From NCBI GenBank assembly GCA_009774055.1, contig VSNB01000096.1, positions 1 to 10,974 on the forward strand: a stretch of 10,974 nucleotides of DNA, given 5' to 3'. The notes beneath the pieces are model-generated. The model saw nothing but the letters and a program-made list of their open reading frames with translations, was not told where the DNA came from and made no database searches. The translations under genes were made by a program, and so were the position numbers. The stretch comes from Clostridiales bacterium. Its GTDB lineage: Bacteria; Bacillota; Clostridia; Oscillospirales; Oscillospiraceae. Positions within the stretch are counted from its first letter, which is position 1. Each line of letters opens with the position of its first letter. Shown in pieces: positions 6,377-10,974 of the stretch.

Positions 6377-7906
6377 TTACTTTTTCAGGGTATCATACTG
6401 AGGACGGACGTTCCGCTTCTTGATGGAGTAGAGGAAGACGCCCAGGAACAGGGCGGCTACCGCGATGCCGATGGGATAGGCAACCATGGTGTTGTAGGCT
6501 ACCAGCGTGCCCTCGGCGTCATAGGTGTTCACCAGCTTGCCCAGGCACTCGGGCGCCAGGACGAAGTATGTAGCGGACACGGCGCTCATGAAGGTGGCGG
6601 GGACGGCGGTGAGCCAGTAGTTCTTCTTGTCATAGAAGAGGTACATGGACGCGGCCCACAGCACGATCATGGCCAGAGTCTGGTTGGTCCAGCTGAAGTA
6701 GCGCCAGATAATGGTGTAGTCGATGAAGCCCAGCGCATTGCCGATGCCCAGCACCGCGCCGACGCCCAGCACGGGGATACAGAGGATCAGGCGGTTCATA
6801 TACTTGCCCTGGTCCATCTTCATCCAGTCGGCCAGTACCAGCCGGGCGGAGCGGAAGGCGGTGTCGCCGGAGGTGATGGGGCAGGCGATGACGCCCAGCA
6901 TAGCCAGGGCGATGCCGATGCCGCCCATGGTCTTGGCGCATACGTCGTAGATGGCGGCGGACTGGCCGCCGGCCAGGACGGCCTGGAGCCCGGTGTTGAG
7001 TCCGCCGGTGACCTCATACAAAGAGCAGCCGGCGGCGGCCCAAATCAGGGCGATAACGCCCTCGCAGACCATAGCGCCGTAGAACACGAAGCGGCCCTGG
7101 CGCTCGCTCTTCATACAGCGGGCCATCAGGGGGGACTGGGTGGCGTGGAAGCCGGAGATCGCGCCGCAGGCCACGGTGATGAACATGAACGACCACACCG
7201 GCGTCTGCACGGCGGCGGGGTGCATGCTGCGGAAGCTGCCCCAGATCTCTGGGATGGTGTAGTCAGGATTGACGAAGATGCCAATCGCCACGCCCACGGC
7301 CATGACGATCAGGCAGATGCCGAATACGGGATACACCTTGCCGATGATCTTGTCAATGGAGAGGAACGTCGCAATGAAATAGTACGTCAGAATGATAATC
7401 AGCCAGAACAGGGTGGTAGCCAGGACGCCTGTAGCGCCGTTTTCCTGGCACAGCTTGACGATAAGGCCCGCGGGGCCCACGGCGAACACGGTGCCCACCA
7501 TGATCAGCAGCACTACGCTGAACACCCGCATGACGTTCTTCATTACGCCGCCCAGGTAGATGCCGGCAATCTCGGAGATAGACTCGCCGTTGTTGCGCTC
7601 GCTCATCATACCGGAGAAGAAGTCGTGGACGCCGCCGGCCAGCAGGGTGCCGAAGGTGATCCACAAAAAGACGATGGGCCCCCACAGGGCGCCCTGCAGC
7701 GCGCCGAAGATGGGCCCCAGGCCCGCGATATTCAGCAGCTGCACCAGGAACAGCTTCCACTGGGGAAGCACCACGTAGTCCACGCCATCGTTGATCTTGA
7801 CGGCGGGCGTCTCGCGGTCGTCAGGAGCGAAGGTGTTCTCCACCACCTTGCCGTAGACGAAGTATCCTCCGATCAAAAGCGCGAGACAGATGATGAAACT
7901 GATCAC
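6377..7906 (-). CDS. cstA: CstA-family peptide/pyruvate transporter
   Basis: This 509-residue multi-pass inner-membrane protein belongs to the carbon starvation protein A family, whose studied members (CstA, BtsT/YjiY) import peptides or pyruvate with a cation. Visible family marks are NDGVDYVVLPQWKLF at 39-53, NIAGLGPIFGALQGALWG at 59-76, GGVHDFFSGMMSERNNGESI at 91-110, SGFHATQSPLMARC, and SGDTAFRSARL near 340. It is shorter than the roughly 700-residue E. coli CstA but close to clostridial versions. Hydrophobic segments run almost the whole length, probably more than 12 TM helices, ending in a short basic tail. The start is GTG at 7906: AGGAGG (complement of 7914-7919) lies 7-8 bases upstream and no ATG fits. 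It has its own sigma-A promoter and a terminator, so it is transcribed divergently from the nickel genes. Substrate is not decided by the sequence. Confidence 0.92.
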   Translation of the reverse strand: MISFIICLALLIGGYFVYGKVVENTFAPDDRETPAVKINDGVDYVVLPQWKLFLVQLLNIAGLGPIFGALQGALWGPIVFLWITFGTLLAGGVHDFFSGMMSERNNGESISEIAGIYLGGVMKNVMRVFSVVLLIMVGTVFAVGPAGLIVKLCQENGATGVLATTLFWLIIILTYYFIATFLSIDKIIGKVYPVFGICLIVMAVGVAIGIFVNPDYTIPEIWGSFRSMHPAAVQTPVWSFMFITVACGAISGFHATQSPLMARCMKSERQGRFVFYGAMVCEGVIALIWAAAGCSLYEVTGGLNTGLQAVLAGGQSAAIYDVCAKTMGGIGIALAMLGVIACPITSGDTAFRSARLVLADWMKMDQGKYMNRLILCIPVLGVGAVLGIGNALGFIDYTIIWRYFSWTNQTLAMIVLWAASMYLFYDKKNYWLTAVPATFMSAVSATYFVLAPECLGKLVNTYDAEGTLVAYNTMVAYPIGIAVAALFLGVFLYSIKKRNVRPQYDTLKK

Positions 7907-7991
7907 AAAAAAACCTCCTCACACAAATAGCCGGTTACTTTCGGCACAATTCATAAAAACCGCACCGACAGCGCCCCGGCTGATTGGTGTT

Positions 7992-8020
7992 ATTATACCA
8001 CTCCCGTTCTGATCTGTCCA
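7992..8020 (-). promoter_or_regulatory. Sigma-A type promoter of cstA
   Basis: On the minus strand TGGACA (8015-8020) is followed after 17 bases by a perfect TATAAT (7992-7997). Transcription would start near 7985, giving a leader of about 80 bases. That leader contains AGCCGG (7929-7934) and CCGGCT (7976-7981), able to pair. The rest of the divergent gap (7907-8177) holds the opposite promoter and short direct repeats listed under findings. Confidence 0.8.
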
Positions 8021-8103
8021 GACTTTTTCATGACGCCCTCCGCAAACTGTCCAAATTCACAAAAGTCACAAAAATTTTTCGTCAAATATTCTGTTTCTAC
8101 TCC

Positions 8104-8132
8104 TTGCAAATGGAGCCGATTTGGAGTATAGT
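8104..8132 (+). promoter_or_regulatory. Sigma-A type promoter of the His-rich/CooT operon
   Basis: TTGCAA (8104-8109) and TATAGT (8127-8132) are separated by exactly 17 bases. Transcription would start near 8139, about 40 bases before the ATG at 8178. It faces away from the cstA promoter at 7992-8020, with about 84 bases between their -35 boxes. The upstream sequence is AT-rich (8060-8095), which can strengthen such promoters. Confidence 0.75.
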
Positions 8133-8177
8133 GTATTTAGTTAAAATTATGTCAATATGATAGGGAGGTCCGACATC

Positions 8178-8504
8178 ATGGGACATTTTGATCACGAGCA
8201 TCCCCACTCCCACGGGGAGCACGTACACGAGCACACCCACACCGACGAGAACGGCCAGACCTACGTCCATTCCCACGCCCACGCCCACCAGGGGGACCAC
8301 CACCACGGCCACGGCGGCGCCCAGATCCTCGCGGTGCTCCAGTACATGCTGGACCACAACATCCATCACGCCAAGGAGCTGGGCGACATGGCCTCGGAGC
8401 TGGACGGCGAGGCCCGGCACCAGCTGCTCCACGCGGTGGAGTCTTTTGACCAGGCCAATGGCTATTTGTCCGCTGCCCTGGAGGAGCTGAAAAAGAAGGA
8501 GTGA
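8178..8504 (+). CDS. Histidine-rich small protein, probable nickel chaperone
   Basis: The 108-residue protein has 17 His among residues 3-45, in HxH and HHH runs such as HEHPHSH, HVHEHTH, HSHAHAH and HHHGH, so it almost surely binds divalent metal. Residues about 49-108 form an ordinary helical domain (ILAVLQYMLDHNIHHAKELGDMASEL, then LLHAVESFDQANGYLSAALEEL) with three more His at 60-64. The position directly before a cooT-like gene, and upstream of cooC, suggests it stores or delivers nickel for carbon monoxide dehydrogenase, in the way proposed for the His-rich CooJ of Rhodospirillum rubrum. I do not claim homology to CooJ. The ATG at 8178 is chosen because GGGAGG (8163-8168) precedes it; an in-frame ATG at 8157 has no such site. 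Zinc or cobalt handling is the main alternative. Confidence 0.85.
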   Translation: MGHFDHEHPHSHGEHVHEHTHTDENGQTYVHSHAHAHQGDHHHGHGGAQILAVLQYMLDHNIHHAKELGDMASELDGEARHQLLHAVESFDQANGYLSAALEELKKKE

Positions 8505-8509
8505 TTCCC

Positions 8510-8698
8510 ATGTGCCTTTCCACCATTTACAGAAATGAGAAGCAGGAGGACAATATCCTCTGCAAATTCGTAGCCAATATCAACGTTGACGGCGACAAGC
8601 TGACCTTTGAGGACGTGATGGGCGTAAAGACCACCATCACCGGCCGCCTGGTCAGCGCGGATCTGACGGCGGGCAGCGTCATCGTGGCGGCGGAGTGA
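8510..8698 (+). CDS. cooT: CooT-family small nickel-binding protein
   Basis: At 62 residues it has the size and pattern of CooT: it begins MCLSTIY, with Cys directly after the initiator Met, then VANINVDGDKLTFEDVMGVKTTITGRLVSADLTAGSVIVAAE, the small beta-barrel pattern with the ending ...GrV..iDl....i.l. In R. rubrum CooT, Cys2 is part of the nickel site and the protein takes part in activating carbon monoxide dehydrogenase. A second Cys (18) is present. AAGGAG (8496-8501) lies 8 bases before the ATG, which is chosen over a GTG at 8501 because it places Cys at position 2. The gene begins 5 bases after the His-rich gene and ends 4 bases before the next one, a tight operon. The family link is from recalled pattern, not a search. 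Confidence 0.75.
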   Translation: MCLSTIYRNEKQEDNILCKFVANINVDGDKLTFEDVMGVKTTITGRLVSADLTAGSVIVAAE

Positions 8699-8702
8699 GC
8701 GT

Positions 8703-8924
8703 ATGAGAGAGTACGAGCTCTGCTGTGAGATTTTCAACCAGTGCAGCAACAACCAGATGCGGGACGTGGATTTCCAGGAGGTGTCCGTGGAGGACACGGA
8801 CGCCTACATCCGCGCCCTGGAGCCCCGGGCGGAGATCCAGCGGGAGGACCTGGCCGACGGTACGGTGGTGTATCATACGGACACCGCCGGACTGCTGAAG
8901 CGGTATAGCTTTACGCCGCTGTAA
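8703..8924 (+). CDS. 73-residue Cys-containing protein, third gene of the nickel operon
   Basis: I do not know a named family for this protein. It starts MREYELCCEIFNQCSNNQMRDV, with Cys7, Cys8 and Cys14, and continues with an acidic middle and an end YHTDTAGLLKRYSFTPL that looks like a beta hairpin. The CCx5C cluster next to NQ/N residues could hold a metal or a thiol pair, which fits its place after a His-rich protein and a CooT-type protein, but this is inference. The ATG at 8703 lies 4 bases after the cooT stop, with GGAG at 8692-8695 as the likely ribosome site. A structured terminator follows 5 bases after its stop, so these three genes form a unit. Confidence 0.75.
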   Translation: MREYELCCEIFNQCSNNQMRDVDFQEVSVEDTDAYIRALEPRAEIQREDLADGTVVYHTDTAGLLKRYSFTPL

Positions 8925-8929
8925 AAGGT

Positions 8930-8988
8930 CCCTGCGGGCCACGCCCGGCCCGATCCTTCCTCTTCCCCAAAAGAGGCAGGGCTTTTTT
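8930..8988 (+). terminator. Terminator folded as a three-way junction
   Basis: Outer stem CCCTG (8930-8934) pairs with CAGGG (8977-8981). Inside, CGGGCC (8935-8940) pairs with GGCCCG (8947-8952), and CCTCTT (8959-8964) with AAGAGG (8971-8976). Only ATCCTT (8953-8958) is unpaired at the junction. A C and six T follow (8982-8988), as in an intrinsic terminator. It separates the three small genes from metF and may attenuate read-through. Confidence 0.65.
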
Positions 8989-9006
8989 AGGAACTTGGTA
9001 ACCCAT

Positions 9007-9022
9007 AGCGGCCGGAGCCGCT
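9007..9022 (+). repeat. Short palindrome before metF
   Basis: AGCGGC (9007-9012) and GCCGCT (9017-9022) with loop CGGA form a 6-bp hairpin, 37 bases before the metF start. A run of A and an AT stretch follow. It may be an operator or leader hairpin. I see no convincing promoter for metF between 8989 and 9043. Confidence 0.4.
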
Positions 9023-9058
9023 GAAAAAATATATTTCACATATGGAGGACTATTCATC

Positions 9059-9985
9059 ATGAGCGTAGCCGACATTTTTGAAGAGAGAGCAGCGTTTTCC
9101 TTCGAAGTGTTTCCCCCCAAGACCGACGCGGGTATGGAGAAGCTGTGCGGCGCGGGCGGCGTCCTGGAGCAGCTGTACACACTGAACCCTGATTACATTT
9201 CCTGCACCTATGGCGCCGGCGGCACCAACGTGGGCAAGAACCTGGAAGTGCTGGACAAGATCCAGAAGGACGGCAAGAGCACCCCTGTCACCCACTTCAC
9301 CTGCATCGGCAATACCCGTGAGGGCATCAAGGAGCAGCTCCAGACCTACCTGGATCACGGCATCAACCACATGCTGGCCCTCCGGGGCGACCTGCCCTTC
9401 GGCTGGACCGGCACCGGCGGCGACCTGCACTACGCCACCGAGCTGGTGAAGTTCGTGCGCAAGGAGTTCGGCGACAAGTTCACCATCGCCGTGGCCGGCT
9501 CTCCCGAGGGCCACATCGCCTGCCGCAGCTTGGAAGCGGACATCGGCTTCCTCAAGCAGAAGCAGGACGAGGGCGCGGACTACATCATGACCCAGCTGTG
9601 CTGGGACATGGACCAGTTCAAGTACTGGCTGGAGGCTATCCGGGCCGCTGGCATCTGGATGCCCGTGGACGTGGGCATCATGCCCATTCTGGACCAGGCG
9701 GCCACCATCAACATGGCCCTCAGCCGCAACGGCTGCGTCATGCCCCGGGCCCTGTGCGAGATCATTTCTAAGAACTGGATCTTCCCCAACCCCTTCGACA
9801 AGGAGCCCTTCGACGCCGACGTGGCCGGCAAGAAGGCCAGCTTCAAGGAGGCGGGCATCGCCTACACCATCAACCAGATCGACGAGTACCGCGCCTGCGG
9901 CATCGACGGCATCCACCTGTACGCTCTGAACAAGTACGACGACGTGGCCCGCATTGTCAAGGAGTCCGGCATCGTAGACCTTTAA
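9059..9985 (+). CDS. metF: 5,10-Methylenetetrahydrofolate reductase
   Basis: This flavoprotein reduces methylene-THF to methyl-THF, for methionine synthesis and, in acetogens, for the methyl branch of the Wood-Ljungdahl pathway. It is 308 residues, as for the single-domain bacterial MetF (E. coli about 296). The FSFEVFPPK motif near the N-terminus carries the catalytic Glu16; CTYGAGG (49-55), LALRGDLP with Asp111, AGSPEGHI, QLCWDMDQFKYWLEAIRAAG and GIMPI, and the ending GIDGIHLYALNK are all typical. The ATG at 9059 follows GGAGG (9044-9048). No metV-like gene (the partner of MetF in several acetogens) lies in the window. Its placement between cooT and cooC points to the acetyl-CoA pathway and not simply to methionine biosynthesis, but this is inference. 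Confidence 0.95.
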   Translation: MSVADIFEERAAFSFEVFPPKTDAGMEKLCGAGGVLEQLYTLNPDYISCTYGAGGTNVGKNLEVLDKIQKDGKSTPVTHFTCIGNTREGIKEQLQTYLDHGINHMLALRGDLPFGWTGTGGDLHYATELVKFVRKEFGDKFTIAVAGSPEGHIACRSLEADIGFLKQKQDEGADYIMTQLCWDMDQFKYWLEAIRAAGIWMPVDVGIMPILDQAATINMALSRNGCVMPRALCEIISKNWIFPNPFDKEPFDADVAGKKASFKEAGIAYTINQIDEYRACGIDGIHLYALNKYDDVARIVKESGIVDL

Positions 9986-10020
9986 TCAAAGAGGATGCCG
10001 GCGCACCCTTTTTGACGCAC

Positions 10021-10047
10021 AGAGGACGCAGCGGCGCGGCGTCCTCT
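10021..10047 (+). terminator. Hairpin between metF and cooC
   Basis: AGAGGACGC (10021-10029) pairs perfectly with GCGTCCTCT (10039-10047) over a 9-base loop. The stem starts 36 bases after the metF stop. It is followed by TCCCCG, without a T run, so it is a weak terminator or an mRNA processing/stability element that would let some transcription continue into cooC. Confidence 0.5.
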
Positions 10048-10084
10048 TCCCCGATTCCTAACGAACGATAAGGAGAGATCAGCT

Positions 10085-10855
10085 ATGGCCCAAACCATCG
10101 CGCTGGCCGGCAAGGGCGGCGTAGGAAAGACGACGATCTGCGGGATGCTAATTGAGTATCTCTGCGAGAAGAAGCAGGGTCCGGTCCTGGCCGTGGACGC
10201 CGACGCCAACTCCAACCTCAACGAGGTGCTGGGGGTAGAGGTAGAGGAAACTCTGGGGGACATCCGCGAGGACATCGCCCGAGCGGAAATGGCCTCCCAG
10301 CAGGTGATTCCCACGGGGATGACCAAGGCGGATTACGCGGAAATGCGTTTTTCCGACGCCCTGACGGAGGCGGACGACTATGACCTGCTGGTCATGGGCC
10401 GCACCCAGGGGAAGGGCTGCTACTGCTTTGTCAACGGCCTTCTGACGAGCCAGGTGTCCAAGTACGCCAAGAACTACCGCTATATCGTGGTAGATAACGA
10501 GGCGGGCCTGGAGCATCTGAGCCGTGGCGTCCTGCCCCAGGTGGACACGATTCTGCTGGTCAGCGATTGCTCCCGGCGGGGCGTCCAGGCGGCGGGCCGG
10601 CTCAGCGAAATGATCGTGGACCTGAAGCTGGGCGCGAAGGAAGTGGGCCTCATCATCAACCGGGCCCCCGGCGGCGAGCTGAACCCCGGCGTGCAGGAGG
10701 AAATCGACAAGTACGGGATGAAGCTCATCGGTGTCGTCCCCCATGACGACACCGTCTATGAGTATGACGCGGAGGGGAAGCCCTCCGTCACTGTCCCCAA
10801 GGACAGTCCCGTCAAACAGGCTGTGCACCGTGTTTTTGACAGCCTGGCTCTGTAA
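10085..10855 (+). CDS. cooC: CooC/AcsF-type nickel-insertion ATPase for CO dehydrogenase
   Basis: This is a MinD/ParA-like P-loop ATPase of 256 residues that, in its family, drives nickel insertion into the C-cluster of CO dehydrogenase (CooC) or into acetyl-CoA synthase (AcsF). Residues 9-17 are the deviant Walker A GKGGVGKTT; VDADANSNL at 37-45 is switch I; VVDNEAGLEHLSRG is the CooC-specific switch II stretch. GRTQGKGCYCF contains the metal-binding Cys112-x-Cys114 pair, at the same positions as recalled for Carboxydothermus CooC1. The nucleotide-base motif appears as LIINRAP. AAGGAGAG (10070-10077) precedes the ATG at 10085. A CODH itself is not in the window. Whether it is CooC or AcsF cannot be told from sequence alone; its place after metF favours a CODH/ACS cluster. 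Confidence 0.93.
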   Translation: MAQTIALAGKGGVGKTTICGMLIEYLCEKKQGPVLAVDADANSNLNEVLGVEVEETLGDIREDIARAEMASQQVIPTGMTKADYAEMRFSDALTEADDYDLLVMGRTQGKGCYCFVNGLLTSQVSKYAKNYRYIVVDNEAGLEHLSRGVLPQVDTILLVSDCSRRGVQAAGRLSEMIVDLKLGAKEVGLIINRAPGGELNPGVQEEIDKYGMKLIGVVPHDDTVYEYDAEGKPSVTVPKDSPVKQAVHRVFDSLAL

Positions 10856-10874
10856 GCCGCCCCTGCGGGGCGGC
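10856..10874 (+). terminator. Hairpin directly after cooC
   Basis: GCCGCCCC (10856-10863) pairs with GGGGCGGC (10867-10874) over a 3-base loop, starting at the base after the cooC stop. The following sequence has only a weak T stretch (CTTATTTTA at 10887-10895), so termination strength is uncertain. Confidence 0.55.
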
Positions 10875-10900
10875 CCCGGCAGAAATCTTATTTTACCTTT

Positions 10901-10948
10901 GCCGCCTCGCCGGCGGCGGGGCCTTCTTTTCGCGCGAGCGAAAAGAAG
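10901..10948. repeat. Tandem palindromes, possible extragenic repeat
   Basis: GCCGCC (10901-10906) pairs with GGCGGC (10912-10917). An 11-bp perfect stem follows: CTTCTTTTCGC (10923-10933) with GCGAAAAGAAG (10938-10948), closed by a GCGA tetraloop of the GNRA type. The first hairpin followed by CTTCTTTT could also end transcription from cooC. The second palindrome looks like a dispersed extragenic element, but no other copy lies in the window. No gene is seen from 10856 to 10974. Confidence 0.5.
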
Positions 10949-10974
10949 CAAAAGGTCGCTTAGGAAACTACGTT

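Noticed and set aside
6371..7930. A 519-residue plus-strand frame across cstA, very rich in His, Asp and Gly
   Set aside because: Tempting as a metal-binding protein near nickel genes, but it is the antisense shadow of a membrane protein with clear family motifs on the minus strand.
8054..8078. CRP/FNR-type half-sites (TGTGA on the minus strand)
   Set aside because: The two copies are direct repeats, not an inverted pair with a 6-base gap, so they do not form the expected site.
8073..8091. A possible CodY box in AATTTTTCGTCAAATATT near the divergent promoters
   Set aside because: Too many mismatches and wrong spacing against the 15-base consensus; AT-rich sequence alone gives such hits.
8178..8320. 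Short repeated CAC-containing units resembling a tandem DNA repeat
   Set aside because: The repetition comes from His codons in a protein-coding frame with a ribosome site; spacing is irregular, so it is not a CRISPR or satellite.
9050..9916. A minus-strand frame across metF
   Set aside because: Antisense shadow; metF motifs on the plus strand are unambiguous.

Overview
The window looks like chromosomal DNA from a GC-rich, anaerobic gut-type Firmicute, most likely of the Oscillospiraceae (the Flavonifractor / Intestinimonas / Lawsonibacter / Oscillibacter neighbourhood). The grounds are strong Shine-Dalgarno sites, sigma-A type promoters, GC-rich codon use, a CooC-type carbon monoxide dehydrogenase (CODH) maturation ATPase, and the kind of genes present. 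This placement is inference; no marker gene in the window fixes the taxon.

Region 1 (1-1020) is an insertion-sequence graveyard, lower in GC than the rest. It holds the end of an IS21-type istB with a probable element end near 254, a second istB fragment broken by a stop and a frameshift, and on the minus strand the 3' part of an IS5-type transposase whose 5' part is lost. Region 2 (1021-5246, plus strand) holds three housekeeping or regulatory genes: a MerR-type regulator fused to an RDD membrane domain and an outer domain; a type I glutamine synthetase with its own promoter and a Phe where the adenylylated Tyr normally lies; and an AraC-type regulator with a GyrI-like effector domain. A perfect 16-bp bidirectional terminator closes this block.

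Region 3 (5298-7906, minus strand) holds a CstA-type peptide/pyruvate transporter, then a terminator, then a two-TM protein of unknown function. A divergent intergenic region (7907-8177) carries one good sigma-A promoter facing each way.

Region 4 (8178-10855, plus strand) is the most interesting part. A very His-rich small protein, a CooT-type small protein with Cys2, and a 73-residue Cys-containing protein form a tight operon. It is followed by metF (5,10-methylenetetrahydrofolate reductase) and cooC/acsF (the nickel-insertion ATPase for CODH). Together these look like a nickel-handling and methyl-branch piece of a Wood-Ljungdahl (CODH/acetyl-CoA synthase) locus. The structural CODH/ACS genes are not in the window. 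Several hairpins separate these genes, including a compact three-way junction before metF. The window ends in palindromes that resemble an extragenic repeat.

I see no tRNA, rRNA or CRISPR array.
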